Source of the DNA: Amedibacterium intestinale
Lineage (GTDB): Bacteria > Bacillota_I > Bacilli_A > Erysipelotrichales > Erysipelotrichaceae
Direction: 5' to 3'
Assembly (NCBI RefSeq): GCF_010537335.1
Contig: NZ_AP019711.1
Coordinates: 2,170,001-2,234,000, forward strand
Length of the DNA: 64,000 nucleotides
Of the stretch, positions 18,028 through 27,778 are shown piece after piece. Numbering within the stretch: the stretch's first letter is position 1; every line of letters begins with the position of its first letter. Below the pieces are notes generated by a model that searched no databases, was not told where the DNA came from, and saw only the letters and a program-made list of their open reading frames with translations. A program made the position numbers and the translations under genes.

Positions 18028-19667
18028 ATCAGATTGAAACAGCCTTGAAACAGGCGTTGGCTAATGCAGTAAAAGTATCTTTTGATGTTGAATTGGCTCC
18101 AGAGGAGATTGTTATTGAAATTCCAAAGGATAAAAGTCATGGGGATTATTCTACAAATGTCGCAATGCAGCTGACTAGAACTTTAAAGAATAACCCTCGA
18201 AAAATTGCAGAAGCTATTTTGGAAGCATTAGACAAGGATAGTGCTTCTATTGAATCCTGTGAAATCGCAGGACCAGGGTTTATTAACTTTAAAATTAAAA
18301 GTACGTCTTTGGCACAAGTTATTTCACGTGTTCTTGAAGAAGGGGATGCTTATGGAACAAACAATTCAGGAAATGGATTGAAAGTGAATGTAGAATATGT
18401 TTCTGCGAATCCAACAGGTGATTTGCATCTTGGACATGCACGTGGGGCTGCATGGGGAGATTCTATTACACGTTTGATGAAAGCAAGCGGCTATGATGTT
18501 ACGCGTGAATATTATGTAAATGATGCAGGAAATCAAATCGTGAATCTGGGAAAATCTTTACAGGCACGTTATCGTGAACATTTAGGTCTTTCTTTTGTGT
18601 TGCCTGAAGATGGATACCATGGAGAAGATGTTAAAAAGATTGCCATTGAACTTGCAGAAGAATATAAAGACCGCTATGTAGAGGAAACAGAAGAAAACTT
18701 AAAATTCTTCAAGGAAAAAGGAATTGAATTTGAACTTGCGAAAATCCGCAAAGACCTGGATAACTTCCGTGTGCATTTTGATGTATGGAGCAGTGAGCAG
18801 AAAATTCGTGATGATGGTAAAGTAGAAAAAGCTTTAGATGTTCTTGCAGAAAAAGGATTAAGTTATGAGCAGGATGGAGCTTTATGGTTTGCGACAACAA
18901 AATTTGGTGATGATAAAGATCGTGTATTAAGAAAAACAGATGGTTCTTATACATACTTAGTGCCGGATATTGCATATCATAAGGATAAGTTAGACCGTGG
19001 ATTTGATTTGCTTGTAGATTTGCTTGGAGCAGATCACCATGGATATATCCCTCGTTTAAAAGCTAGTATTGAAGCATTAGGAAATGATCCTGATAAATTG
19101 CAGGTAGATATTATCCAGATGGTTCGTCTTGTAGAAAATGGGGAAGAAGTAAAAATGAGCAAGCGTTTAGGAAACGCAGTTACGATTCGTGAATTATGCG
19201 AGGAAGTAGGCGTTGATGCTGTTCGTTACTTCTTTGTTCAGCGTGCAGTAGATACACACTTTGATTTTGATTTGGGCCTTGCCAGAAAACAAAGCAATGA
19301 CAATCCTGTATACTATGCGCAATATGCACATGCACGTATTTGTTCAATTCTTCGTCAGGCTCCAGAATTTAAGGAAGCGCAGTCTTATGAACTGTTAACA
19401 CATGAAAAAGAAATTTCTTTAATGAAATATATCAATGAATTTACAAATGTAGTAAGCGATGCGGCAAAAACAAGAGCACCGCATAAGGTGTGCAACTACA
19501 TTCAGAAACTAGCACAGTATTTCCACAGTTTCTATAATGCTTGTAAAGTTATTGATCCACAGCAGGAAGAATTGTCAGCACAGCGTTTAGCACTGTTGAA
19601 AGCAACAAAAATTACTTTGAAAAATGCTTTAAATTTAGTTGGTGTTGAAGCCATTGAAAAAATGTAG
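18024..19667 (+). CDS. argS: Arginyl-tRNA synthetase
   Basis: 547 residues, class I synthetase charging tRNA-Arg. It has an N-terminal Add1 domain, the HIGH-type motif ANPTGDLHLGHARGAAWGD (about 126-144), the KMSKS-type motif VKMSKRLG and a C-terminal helical DALR anticodon-binding domain. ATG 18024 follows AAGGAGG. It is between the DUF1934 gene and rpoE, with stops and starts overlapping or close, so it belongs to one operon. Confidence 0.97.
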   Translation: MNQIETALKQALANAVKVSFDVELAPEEIVIEIPKDKSHGDYSTNVAMQLTRTLKNNPRKIAEAILEALDKDSASIESCEIAGPGFINFKIKSTSLAQVISRVLEEGDAYGTNNSGNGLKVNVEYVSANPTGDLHLGHARGAAWGDSITRLMKASGYDVTREYYVNDAGNQIVNLGKSLQARYREHLGLSFVLPEDGYHGEDVKKIAIELAEEYKDRYVEETEENLKFFKEKGIEFELAKIRKDLDNFRVHFDVWSSEQKIRDDGKVEKALDVLAEKGLSYEQDGALWFATTKFGDDKDRVLRKTDGSYTYLVPDIAYHKDKLDRGFDLLVDLLGADHHGYIPRLKASIEALGNDPDKLQVDIIQMVRLVENGEEVKMSKRLGNAVTIRELCEEVGVDAVRYFFVQRAVDTHFDFDLGLARKQSNDNPVYYAQYAHARICSILRQAPEFKEAQSYELLTHEKEISLMKYINEFTNVVSDAAKTRAPHKVCNYIQKLAQYFHSFYNACKVIDPQQEELSAQRLALLKATKITLKNALNLVGVEAIEKM

Positions 19668-19682
19668 GAGGAATTAATATAC

Positions 19683-20012
19683 ATGAAAAAAGCAATGATT
19701 GACGTAGCTTATGATATTTTATCAAGTAAGGATAAAGCATTGACCTTTATCGAACTTTGGAATGAAGTATGCCAAATTGCGGGTTTCACAAAACAACAGG
19801 AAGAAGATAATATCGCGCAGTTGTACAGTGATTTATCTCTTGATGATCGTTTTGTATGTGTAAAAGATAATAAATGGGATTTAAGAGAACGTCATACGTA
19901 TCATGAAGTAGTTGTTGATACAAGCGATATTCTAATTGATGAAGATAATGAAGATGCTTCTGATTTTGATGAAGAGGAAGAATCTGAAAAAGAAACATCA
20001 GAAGAGTTTTAA
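19683..20012 (+). CDS. rpoE: RNA polymerase delta subunit
   Basis: 109 residues: a folded N-terminal HARE-type wing-helix domain (about 1-75, with FIELWNEV and SDLSLDDRFV) and an unstructured acidic tail rich in Asp/Glu (about 85-109). The tail is shorter than in Bacillus. The delta subunit speeds RNA polymerase recycling and tunes promoter selectivity in Firmicutes. AGGAGG lies 11 nt upstream. Confidence 0.95.
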   Translation: MKKAMIDVAYDILSSKDKALTFIELWNEVCQIAGFTKQQEEDNIAQLYSDLSLDDRFVCVKDNKWDLRERHTYHEVVVDTSDILIDEDNEDASDFDEEEESEKETSEEF

Positions 20013-20036
20013 GATGGACATTGTCCATCTTTTTCT
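20011..20036 (+). terminator. Terminator of the argS-rpoE operon
   Basis: Stem AGATGGAC / GTCCATCT with a 3-nt loop and following T run; the stem begins at the rpoE stop codon. Confidence 0.9.
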
Positions 20037-20134
20037 TATGCCTTTTGTGAAATTGTGAACGTTTTTACTTTTCAAAAAGGCGAAAATGAAGTAGAATAAT
20101 AATGTATTTAGTATACAACAAGGAGGAATTGAAA

Positions 20135-21001
20135 ATGTTAGTATCAGCAACTGAAATGATTAACAAAGCTCACGAAGGGCATTATGCAATCGGTGCTTTC
20201 AACATCAACAACTTGGAATGGACAAAAGCTATTTTAGCAGCAGCTGAAGAAGCAAAATCTCCAGTTATGTTAGGAGTATCTGAAGGTGCAGCTAAATATA
20301 TGTGTGGATTCAAAACTGTAGCAGCTATGGTTAAAGAAGTTCACGATGCAATGGGAATTACTGTACCTGTAGCATTACACCTTGATCATGGTTCTTATGA
20401 TGGTGCAAAAGCAGCTATCGAAGCAGGATTTACTTCTGTAATGTTTGATGGTTCTCACTATGCATTCGAAGAAAACTTAGAAAAATCAAAAGAAATGATC
20501 GAACTAGCTCACTCTAAAGGATTGTCAATTGAGTGTGAAGTTGGTGGAATCGGTGGAGAAGAAGACGGTGTCGTATCTGCTGGTGAATTAGCTGATCCTC
20601 AGGAATGTAAAACAATCGCTGAATTAGGTGTAGACTTCCTAGCAGCTGGTATCGGAAATATCCATGGTAAATACCCTGCTGACTGGAAAGGATTAAGCTT
20701 TGATCGTCTAGAAGAAATTCAGGCAGTAACAAATGGTAAACCATTAGTATTACATGGTGGTTCAGGAATCCCTGCTGATCAGATCGCAAAAGCTATCTCT
20801 TTAGGTGTTTCTAAAATCAACGTAAACACTGAATTACAGTTAGAATTTGCTGCAGCTACTCGTAAATACATCGAAGCTGGTAAAGACAACGAAGGTAAAG
20901 GATACGATCCACGTAAACTGTTAAAACCAGGTGCAGAAGCAATCACAGCAAAAGTAATTTCTATGATGAAAGAATTCGGTTCTTTTGGAAAAGCTGAATA
21001 A
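20135..21001 (+). CDS. fba: Class II fructose-1,6-bisphosphate aldolase
   Basis: 288 residues, zinc-dependent glycolytic aldolase. Zinc-binding histidines occur in ALHLDHGSY, GNIHGKYP and VLHGGSGIP; Schiff-base lysine motifs of class I are absent. ATG 20135 follows AAGGAGG; an in-frame upstream ATG at 20102 has no SD. Codon use is more biased toward C-ending codons than in its neighbours, as expected for a highly expressed gene. Confidence 0.97.
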   Translation: MLVSATEMINKAHEGHYAIGAFNINNLEWTKAILAAAEEAKSPVMLGVSEGAAKYMCGFKTVAAMVKEVHDAMGITVPVALHLDHGSYDGAKAAIEAGFTSVMFDGSHYAFEENLEKSKEMIELAHSKGLSIECEVGGIGGEEDGVVSAGELADPQECKTIAELGVDFLAAGIGNIHGKYPADWKGLSFDRLEEIQAVTNGKPLVLHGGSGIPADQIAKAISLGVSKINVNTELQLEFAAATRKYIEAGKDNEGKGYDPRKLLKPGAEAITAKVISMMKEFGSFGKAE

Positions 21002-21020
21002 TTAAAAATATTTTATAGGA

Positions 21021-21057
21021 AAAAGGTCAGTTTACCGTATGGTTACTGACCTTTTTT
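21021..21057 (+). terminator. Terminator of fba
   Basis: Stem AAAGGTCAGT / ACTGACCTTT with a 13-nt loop followed by T residues. Confidence 0.9.
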
Positions 21058-21177
21058 GCATCAATCTATAGATATACAGTTATAAGCAATCTATCTGTAT
21101 GCGTTTACATTGAAAACTTGCATTTTGACTGATAATTTGTTATTCTAATAGTAGAATATTACCAAAGGAGGTAACTT

Positions 21178-21732
21178 ATGCCTTTAAAACATGCAATTTT
21201 AGGTCTTTTGAATTATGCTGATATGACTGGATATGATATCGACCGATATTTTAAATCTTCGATTGCGTTTTTCTGGTATGCGCAAACATCTCAAATTTAT
21301 AAAGAACTAAATACTTTAATGAAACATCATTGGGTTGATTCAGAAATCGTATATCAAAGTGATAAACCAAATAAGAAAGTCTTCCATATTACGGAAGAGG
21401 GAAAGGTTGAACTTCACCATTGGCTGGCAGATGCCGATCTTAGTGAAATCATGAAATATAAAAATCCTTTGTTGATGAAAATCTTTTTCTCCAGTGAGAT
21501 TGATGTAGATCAAACTATGCGCTTGCTGGAAAAATATATACGAGAATGCTCGGATGTTATAGATGCCATGAATGATGATATCAACAAAATTCCAGAGTTT
21601 GAAAAAGCCATCCAAAAAGAGAATGAATCTTTTTATTGGGGGATGACGATGACCTATGGCTTTATGTATTATCAAAATGAAATCAAGTGGGCAAACTGGT
21701 GCATTGATAAGTTAAAAGAAAAAATTGGATAA
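21178..21732 (+). CDS. PadR-family transcriptional regulator
   Basis: 184 residues. The N-terminal winged helix has PadR features (LKHAILGLLNYADMTGYDI; SQIYKELNTL; wing with KKVFHITEEG), followed by an alpha-helical dimerisation domain of the Vir_act_alpha_C type. A perfect AAGGAGGT lies upstream. No obvious transporter partner is adjacent, so the target is unknown; such proteins are often autoregulated. Confidence 0.9.
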   Translation: MPLKHAILGLLNYADMTGYDIDRYFKSSIAFFWYAQTSQIYKELNTLMKHHWVDSEIVYQSDKPNKKVFHITEEGKVELHHWLADADLSEIMKYKNPLLMKIFFSSEIDVDQTMRLLEKYIRECSDVIDAMNDDINKIPEFEKAIQKENESFYWGMTMTYGFMYYQNEIKWANWCIDKLKEKIG

Positions 21733-21777
21733 TATCGTATGTATACAAAGCAAATATATTGATCATTTTAAATAAAC

Positions 21778-21814
21778 AAAAAGGAGATGCATAAAGATGA
21801 TGTATCTCTTTTTG
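21778..21814 (+). terminator. Probable terminator after the PadR gene
   Basis: Imperfect stem AAAAGGAGAT / ATCTCTTTTT with an inner GCAT/ATG pairing. Confidence 0.6.
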
Positions 21815-21973
21815 AATTGGAAATTATAACGAATAAAAAGAAGTACGTATGCTTTATAAATTTTAAAGAAAAAAGCATGGATTCTTTGTAGGAAAACAGA
21901 TTTGCAGGGTTTGTTTCATCTCTTTTTTTCATCTTTGTTTTATGTTATGATGTTAAGCATGGAGATGATACAA

Positions 21974-22792
21974 ATGCACATAAAAACGGTAATTTGTGAT
22001 ATAGATGGAACTTTAATGGCACCTGGAGGGGGCTTATATGTTAGTGAGCAAGTAAAACAGAAAATGATTGATTTACAGGAAAAGGGAATTCTCATCATTC
22101 TTGCATCTGCACGTATTTTTCAAGGGGTTCTTCCTTTAGCCTATCAGATTGAAATGGACAAATATGGCGGATATATTCTTTCCAGTAATGGCACTTATGC
22201 TTATGATATGAAACATAAGAAAATGCTGTTTTGTGAAGGAATTCAAAAGGAAGATGCGTTTGAAATGTGGAATTTGTGTAGAAAAGAAGGAGTGGATTTT
22301 GGGATTGCACAGCCTTCCTGTATGGTGGCTTCTGGATTTAGTACAGGATTTTATCAGGATCACTTCAATTGTGATATTGATTTTATGATTACCACAAGAC
22401 CACAGGAACATGTGGATAAAGAAATATCAAAATGCATGGTTTCTTCTAATAAGGAAAAAATAGATATAGCTTATCCTGTTTTAAAAGAAAATATTGAGTC
22501 AAAGTATCCTTATGTGGTTGTTAGAAGCACAGATACAGTATTGGATATCGTAAAAAAGGGATGTGGGAAAAAAGAAGGTCTGCAGAAGCTGATGACTTCT
22601 GTTCACTTATCTTTTGATGAAGCTGCCGCAATTGGGGATGGAAACAGTGATGCGTTAATGATTCAGGAAAGTGTTTTTGGTGCTACATTAGAAAATGGAA
22701 GTGCATTATGTAAACAATATGCAGATATGATAACACCATCCTATAAAGAAGATGGATGTCTTGCTTTTTTTGAGAAAATCATGGATTTATAA
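21974..22792 (+). CDS. HAD-superfamily hydrolase, Cof type
   Basis: 272 residues. HAD motif I is DIDGTL (about residues 9-14), motif II ASAR, motif III Lys in VKKGCGKKEGL and motif IV GDGNSDALMI. The cap domain between motifs II and III is of the Cof (C2B) type seen in sugar-phosphate and FMN phosphatases. ATG 21974 has GGAGATG upstream; longer in-frame starts would add a hydrophobic leader with poor initiation sites. The substrate is unknown. Confidence 0.9.
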   Translation: MHIKTVICDIDGTLMAPGGGLYVSEQVKQKMIDLQEKGILIILASARIFQGVLPLAYQIEMDKYGGYILSSNGTYAYDMKHKKMLFCEGIQKEDAFEMWNLCRKEGVDFGIAQPSCMVASGFSTGFYQDHFNCDIDFMITTRPQEHVDKEISKCMVSSNKEKIDIAYPVLKENIESKYPYVVVRSTDTVLDIVKKGCGKKEGLQKLMTSVHLSFDEAAAIGDGNSDALMIQESVFGATLENGSALCKQYADMITPSYKEDGCLAFFEKIMDL

Positions 22793-22840
22793 GAAATGTA
22801 GTATGGTATACTTATAATGTTAGAAAAGAGGTAATAAACG

Positions 22841-23710
22841 ATGGAAATGGGAAGAAATACACAGTGCTGGTGTGGCAGTGGAAAAAAATATAAACAATGT
22901 CATGAAAAATTTGATGAAAAATATGCAAAGCTGGCAAGAGAAAAAAATATTATGCCAAGTCGAGAGCTGATAAAAAATGAAAAAGATATTATCGGAATTA
23001 AGAAAAGCGCAAAAATCAATACAGGAGTATTGGATCATGTCGCAAAGCATATTCATGCAGGGATGAGTACGGCAGATATTGATCAGCTGGTATATGATTA
23101 TACGGTATCTCATGGGGCAATTCCTGCACCTTTGAATTATCAGGGGTTCCCGAAAAGCTGCTGTACTTCTGTAAATGATGAAGTGTGTCATGGAATACCA
23201 GATGAAAATATTATTTTAAAAGAAGGAGATATCGTAAATGTAGATGTTTCTACGATTTATCATGGATATTTCTCTGATGCATCTCGTATGTTTATGATAG
23301 GAAACGTAAGTGAAGAGGCAAAACGATTAGTAGAAGTCACAAAAGAATGTTTGGAAATTGGTATTAAAGCTGTAAAACCATGGGGGCATTTAGGAGATAT
23401 TGGTGCTGCAATTCAAGAACATGCACATAAAAACGGATACAGTGTTGTCATTGATTTTGCAGGACATGGGATTGGGAAAGAATTCCACGAAGATCCTATT
23501 GTGCCACATGTTGGTTTAAAAGGAAAAGGCATGATTTTAGCACCTGGTATGGTATTTACGATTGAACCAATGATCAATGAAGGAGATTATCATTTATATA
23601 TTGATGAAGATAATGGATGGACTTCTTATACACAGGATGGAAAATTATCTGCACAATGGGAACATCAGCTGCTTGTGACAGAGCATGGTGTTGAAATTTT
23701 AAGTTATTAA
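22841..23710 (+). CDS. map: Methionine aminopeptidase type I with N-terminal SEC-C zinc motif
   Basis: 289 residues. Residues about 9-21 form a SEC-C zinc-binding motif ([13 protein letters not shown]), an N-terminal extension known in some clostridial Map proteins. The pita-bread fold follows with metal ligands in [33 protein letters not shown] and QWEHQ. It removes initiator Met. It starts a tight operon with dtd, folD and a DUF951 gene. Confidence 0.95.
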   Translation: MEMGRNTQCWCGSGKKYKQCHEKFDEKYAKLAREKNIMPSRELIKNEKDIIGIKKSAKINTGVLDHVAKHIHAGMSTADIDQLVYDYTVSHGAIPAPLNYQGFPKSCCTSVNDEVCHGIPDENIILKEGDIVNVDVSTIYHGYFSDASRMFMIGNVSEEAKRLVEVTKECLEIGIKAVKPWGHLGDIGAAIQEHAHKNGYSVVIDFAGHGIGKEFHEDPIVPHVGLKGKGMILAPGMVFTIEPMINEGDYHLYIDEDNGWTSYTQDGKLSAQWEHQLLVTEHGVEILSY

Positions 23711-23724
23711 TAGAGGACAAATGT

Positions 23725-24171
23725 ATGCGAGTTGTTTTACAAAGAGTCAAATATGCACAGGTAAAAGTAAATGATGCATGTATTGGAAAAATAGAAAAAG
23801 GGTTTATGCTTCTTGTGGGAATTACACAGGATGATACATTGGAAACGATTCAAAAAGTCGCAAAAAAATGTGCAGGACTTCGTATATTTGAAGATGAAGA
23901 AGGAAAAATGAACCTTTCTTTAGAAGATGTACAGGGAGATATTCTTTCTATTAGTCAGTTTACCCTTTATGCAGATTGTAAAAAAGGCAGAAGACCTAGC
24001 TTTGTAAAGGCGGCTAAAGGAGAACAGGCAAATGCACTTTATGAAGCGTTTAATGAAGAATTAAGAAACTATGGAATCCATGTGGAAACAGGAGAATTTG
24101 GTGCAGATATGAAAGTAGAACTGTTAAATGATGGACCGGTTACTATTCTTTTAGATAGTGATGAGTTATAG
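23725..24171 (+). CDS. dtd: D-aminoacyl-tRNA deacylase
   Basis: 148 residues, hydrolyses D-amino acids mischarged on tRNA. The family motifs SQFTLYAD and [11 protein letters not shown] are both present at the expected positions. Length is normal. It lies 14 nt after map and 9 nt before folD. Confidence 0.96.
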   Translation: MRVVLQRVKYAQVKVNDACIGKIEKGFMLLVGITQDDTLETIQKVAKKCAGLRIFEDEEGKMNLSLEDVQGDILSISQFTLYADCKKGRRPSFVKAAKGEQANALYEAFNEELRNYGIHVETGEFGADMKVELLNDGPVTILLDSDEL

Positions 24172-24180
24172 GAGGAAAGC

Positions 24181-25050
24181 ATGGGAAAAATCATTTATGG
24201 AAATGAAGTTGCGAAAACAGTCAAAGATGATTTAAAAAAAGACTTGGATCGATTAAAAAAAGAAGGGAAGCGTTTGCCAAAGCTGGTTGTTGTGCTGGTT
24301 GGAAATAATGTTGCCAGTGTTTCTTATGTGACAGGAAAAGAGAAAGCATGTAAAGAAATTGGCATGGAAAATGAACTTCTTCGCTTTGAGGAAAATATTC
24401 GTGAAGAAAAACTATTGGAAGTTGTGGAAAACTTAAACAAAGATGATAGTGTGGATGGTATTTTGGTACAGCTTCCTTTGCCTAAGCATATTGATGAAAG
24501 CAAAGTTTTACAGGCAATTGATCCAGAAAAAGATGTTGATGGTTTTCATCCTGTGAATGTTGGAAAATTACTGCTTCAGGAAGATGGTTTTCTTTCTTGT
24601 ACACCAAAAGGAATCCTTCGTTTATTAGAATCCATTGGGCTAAGTGATTTAAGCGGGAAAAAAGCAGTTGTGATTGGAAGAAGCAATATTGTTGGAAAAC
24701 CGGTTGCTCAGCTGTTGTTAAATAAGCATGCGACCGTGACAATTTGTCATTCACGTACAGAACATATTGAAGAAATAACCTCACAGGCAGATATTTTGAT
24801 CGTATCAGTAGGAAGTCCTCGTCTTGTAAAGGCAAACTGGATAAAAGAAGGTGCGATTGTCATTGATGTGGGAATTAATCGTGATGAACATAACAAACTA
24901 TGCGGAGATGTGGATTTTCAGGAAGTAGAACCTAAAACGTCTTATATTACACCAGTTCCAAAAGGGGTTGGTCCGATGACGATTGCGATGCTTTTGGAAA
25001 ATACATGGGAATCTTATTATAAAAGAGAAGGAAAAAAACAGGAGATGTAA
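24181..25050 (+). CDS. folD: Bifunctional methylenetetrahydrofolate dehydrogenase/cyclohydrolase
   Basis: 289 residues. Catalytic Lys region SYVTGKEKACKEIG, the VDGILVQLPLPKH motif, the conserved PVPKGVGPMT near the C-terminus and a Rossmann motif VIGRSNIVGKP. It interconverts methylene-, methenyl- and 10-formyl-tetrahydrofolate. It is translated from an AGGAGG site 9 nt after dtd. Confidence 0.97.
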   Translation: MGKIIYGNEVAKTVKDDLKKDLDRLKKEGKRLPKLVVVLVGNNVASVSYVTGKEKACKEIGMENELLRFEENIREEKLLEVVENLNKDDSVDGILVQLPLPKHIDESKVLQAIDPEKDVDGFHPVNVGKLLLQEDGFLSCTPKGILRLLESIGLSDLSGKKAVVIGRSNIVGKPVAQLLLNKHATVTICHSRTEHIEEITSQADILIVSVGSPRLVKANWIKEGAIVIDVGINRDEHNKLCGDVDFQEVEPKTSYITPVPKGVGPMTIAMLLENTWESYYKREGKKQEM

Positions 25051-25052
25051 AT

Positions 25053-25262
25053 ATGATACAGCATGACTATGATTTAAATGATATTGTAGAAATGAAAAAA
25101 GAACACCCTTGTCATAAATCGAAATACTGGAAAATCATTCGTATGGGGGCAGATATACGTATTAAATGTTTAGGGTGTGGAACCAGCGTATTATTTCCAA
25201 GGACAGAATTTGAAAGAAAACTAAAAAAAGTCGTAGAAAAAGCAGGAAAAGAGGAAGAATAA
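25053..25262 (+). CDS. DUF951 (YyzM-like) small zinc-ribbon-like protein
   Basis: 69 residues. The pattern DIVEMKKEHPCHKSKYW, IKCLGCG and a C-terminal RTEFERKLKK is typical of DUF951. Two or three cysteines could bind zinc. The function is unknown; in many Firmicutes it lies near ychF or other translation-related genes, as it does here. It starts 2 nt after folD. Confidence 0.88.
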   Translation: MIQHDYDLNDIVEMKKEHPCHKSKYWKIIRMGADIRIKCLGCGTSVLFPRTEFERKLKKVVEKAGKEEE

Positions 25263-25265
25263 AGA

Positions 25266-25315
25266 AAAAGTGCAGCTAGACAGCAAACGCAATATATGTC
25301 TGGGCGCACTTTTTT
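25266..25315 (+). terminator. Terminator of the map-dtd-folD operon
   Basis: Long imperfect stem AAGTGCAGCTAGACA / TGTCTGGGCGCACTT followed by T residues; it abuts the convergent Rrf2 gene end. Confidence 0.75.
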
Positions 25316-25709
25316 ATAGTAAATCCTTTAGTGTGTACTGATGAAATACATTTTTAAATTCCTTCGATGCTTCATATGCGATTTTTTTCATTTTACAGTT
25401 TTTAGAGGCAAGTGGACATGTAGTATCTTTATGAAAACATTCCACTATAGATAAAGTATCCTCCGTAAGTTCTAATAAAGTACCTAGATTAATGTCTTCT
25501 GGTTTCATTCCTAATCGCAATCCGCCATTTCTACCCTGACGGGCAAGGACATAGTTTTCTTTTGATAAAAGATAGATTACTTTTTTCATATGATGTATTG
25601 ATGTATGTAATTCTTTTGCCAGGGAATCTACGGTCCAGCGATCTTCTGGATAGGATGCCAATTGGATAAGAGCTCTAAAACTATAATCACTAAATTTTGA
25701 TAGCTGCAT
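25314..25709 (-). CDS. nsrR: Rrf2-family regulator, NsrR-like
   Basis: 131 residues. The winged helix has the Rrf2 pattern (DYSFRALIQLA, VDSLAKELHTSIHHMKKVIYLL, RNGGLRL). Three cysteines at 91, 98 and 105 sit where NsrR/IscR proteins bind an iron-sulfur cluster. It is divergent from a nitric-oxide-type globin gene and a dyad lies between them, which together favour NsrR (nitric oxide sensing repressor) over IscR. Confidence 0.82.
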   Translation of the reverse strand: MQLSKFSDYSFRALIQLASYPEDRWTVDSLAKELHTSIHHMKKVIYLLSKENYVLARQGRNGGLRLGMKPEDINLGTLLELTEDTLSIVECFHKDTTCPLASKNCKMKKIAYEASKEFKNVFHQYTLKDLL

Positions 25710-25780
25710 AAAAATACCTCATTCATTCTTTGCAGATAGTATAGCTTATCAATTTTTAAAAGGCAAGGAAAAACAAAAAG

Positions 25781-25820
25781 GTGCATTTCAATTGCACAAT
25801 TTAATTAGTTCTATTATAAT
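25781..25820. promoter_or_regulatory. NsrR-like operator and globin promoter
   Basis: Dyad GTGCATTTCAATTGCAC (25781-25797) has arms matching at 7 of 8 positions and resembles the NsrR site core (TGCATTT-type half-sites). It overlaps the presumed -35 (25792-25797), placed 17 nt before TATAAT (25815-25820). Binding would block globin transcription. Confidence 0.65.
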
Positions 25821-25852
25821 AGCCACGTAATCAAAAAAGAGAGGTAAAATTT

Positions 25853-26293
25853 ATGTTAGATAACAAAACAATTGAGATTATTAAAAGTACAGTACCAGCT
25901 TTAAAAGAGCACGGTTTAGAAATAACAAAAACATTTTATAAAAATATGTTTGAACAAAATCCAGAAGTCGTTCCTATGTTTGATATGGGACGTCAGGAAA
26001 ATGGAGCACAGCCCAAAGCATTGGCTATGACTGTATTGGCAGCAGCACAAAATATTGATTCTTTAACAAACCTTCTTCCTGCTGTTGAAAAAATTGCAGT
26101 TAAGCATTGTGATTGCGGTGTAAAAGAAGAACATTATCCAATTGTAGGAAAACATCTTTTAGGGGCAATTAAAGAAGTTTTAAAAGATGGGGCAAGTGAT
26201 GAAGTGCTAGATGCCTGGGCAAAAGCGTATGAGGTTATTGCGCAAGTATTCATTGAGAAAGAAAAAGAAATTTATACATCTCGTGTAAAATAG
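25853..26293 (+). CDS. Single-domain haemoglobin of the flavohaemoglobin (Hmp) type
   Basis: 146 residues covering only the globin domain. Key positions align without gaps to E. coli Hmp numbering: B10 Tyr29, E7 Gln53 and proximal His85. The FAD and NAD reductase domains are absent, and no reductase gene follows. It probably binds NO or O2 and needs a separate reductase. It is paired with the divergent NsrR-like regulator. Confidence 0.92.
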   Translation: MLDNKTIEIIKSTVPALKEHGLEITKTFYKNMFEQNPEVVPMFDMGRQENGAQPKALAMTVLAAAQNIDSLTNLLPAVEKIAVKHCDCGVKEEHYPIVGKHLLGAIKEVLKDGASDEVLDAWAKAYEVIAQVFIEKEKEIYTSRVK

Positions 26294-26452
26294 AGAAAGA
26301 ATTTGTTGTTAATGTTATATGAAGATTAGGTTCTTGAAAAAGAGCCTTCTTTTTTATAGGGGATATAAAGAAGGATATTGCATATTTCTTTATATTTACT
26401 TGCATATAAACGTAAAAAAAGATAGAATGATAGAGCTGAGAGGAAGGATAGT

Positions 26453-27556
26453 ATGCCATTAACTGCAGGAATTGTTGGATTGCCAAATGTAGGAAAATCC
26501 ACGTTATTTAACGCAATTACAAAGAGTCAGGTAGAAGCTGCCAATTATCCATTCGCAACGATACAGCCAAACGTTGGGGTTGTAGAAGTGCCAGATGCAC
26601 GTTTGGATCGATTGAGTGAAATTTGCCAGACAAAGAAAACAATTTATACAACATTTGAATTTACGGATATCGCTGGACTTGTGAAAGGTGCCAGCAAAGG
26701 AGAAGGTTTAGGAAACCAGTTTTTAAGCAACATTCGTCTAACAGATGCGATTTGTCATGTTGTTCGCTGTTTTGATGATGCGGATATTACGCATGTAGAA
26801 GGAAATGTAGATCCTATTCGTGATATTGAAATTATTAATCTGGAACTTATCATGGCAGATTTACAGACAGTAGAAAATCGCTTATCAAAAATCGAACGTA
26901 AAGCAATGACGAATAAAGATAAAGAAGCAATGGCAGAGGTTGCGGTACTTAAAAAAGTGCAGGAAGCTTTGGAAGCAGGAAAACCTGCCAGAAGTGTTGA
27001 TTTAGATAAAGATGAATTATTTTTGATGAAGGCATTTTCTTTATTAACTTTAAAACCAATGATTTACATTGCGAATATGTCAGATATGGAGATTGCAGAT
27101 CCTAATAGCAATCCCTATTATCTAAAAGTAAAAGAATTTGCGGAAACAGAAAACAATCAGGTTGTTCCTGTATGTGCAAAAATAGAAGAAGAATTATCAG
27201 GTTTAGATAAAGAAGAAAAACTGGAATTTTTACAGGAGCTGGGTATTCCGGAAAGCGGGCTTGATAAAGTGATCAAAGCGGCTTATAAAATCTTAGATTT
27301 ATGTACATATTTTACAGCTGGTGTGCAGGAGTGTCGTGCATGGACATTCCGTAAAGGGATGTTGGCACCACAATGTGCAGGAATTATTCATACAGACTTT
27401 GAAAAAGGTTTTATTCGCGCAGAATGTTTTAAATATACAGACATTGATGAATTAGGAAGTGAACAGGCAGTAAAAGAAGCTGGAAAACTTCGCTTGGAAG
27501 GAAAAGATTATGAAGTACAGGATGGAGATGTACTGCACTTCCGTTTTAATGTTTAA
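26453..27556 (+). CDS. ychF: Universal P-loop GTPase/ATPase YchF
   Basis: 367 residues. G1 GLPNVGKST, the G3 region FTDIAGLVKGASKGEGLGNQFL, a coiled-coil insert and a C-terminal TGS domain ending VQDGDVLHFRFNV. YchF binds ribosomes and prefers ATP. The final 48 codons and the terminator recur at 29520-29702 after an inserted gene pair; this upstream copy is the complete gene. Confidence 0.97.
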   Translation: MPLTAGIVGLPNVGKSTLFNAITKSQVEAANYPFATIQPNVGVVEVPDARLDRLSEICQTKKTIYTTFEFTDIAGLVKGASKGEGLGNQFLSNIRLTDAICHVVRCFDDADITHVEGNVDPIRDIEIINLELIMADLQTVENRLSKIERKAMTNKDKEAMAEVAVLKKVQEALEAGKPARSVDLDKDELFLMKAFSLLTLKPMIYIANMSDMEIADPNSNPYYLKVKEFAETENNQVVPVCAKIEEELSGLDKEEKLEFLQELGIPESGLDKVIKAAYKILDLCTYFTAGVQECRAWTFRKGMLAPQCAGIIHTDFEKGFIRAECFKYTDIDELGSEQAVKEAGKLRLEGKDYEVQDGDVLHFRFNV

Positions 27557-27597
27557 TATTTTATGAAAAGCAGGATGTTTCTTGCTTTTTTTGTTAG
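27413..27597 (+). repeat. Direct repeat, copy 1: 3' end and terminator of ychF
   Basis: The last about 144 nt of ychF plus its terminator (stem AAAGCA/TTGCTTT) match 29520-29702 with only about six substitutions across 183 nt. Several are synonymous. The two copies bracket the ATPase/TOPRIM-like gene pair. Confidence 0.93.
27563..27591 (+). terminator. Terminator of ychF
   Basis: Short stem AAAGCAGG / CTTGCTTT followed by seven T; duplicated at 29670-29700. Confidence 0.7.
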
Positions 27598-27778
27598 AGA
27601 TAACATTTAAAAAGTAAAGTTGCTTGTAATACTTTACTAATGCGATTTAAAAAGAAAAACCATTTGATAAAGTAAAAAAAAACGGATTTTGTGTGGATTT
27701 CTTTTATTTTGTTGACTATAATATAATATATAAAAGAAAAAAACGAATTTTACGTTTTTTTATGGAGGGAGTGTTTAT

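Noticed and set aside
27728-27765. Hairpin AAAAAACG / CGTTTTTT before the ATPase gene as an attenuator
   Set aside because: The stem is weak and almost all A-T; it does not stand out from the AT-rich background.
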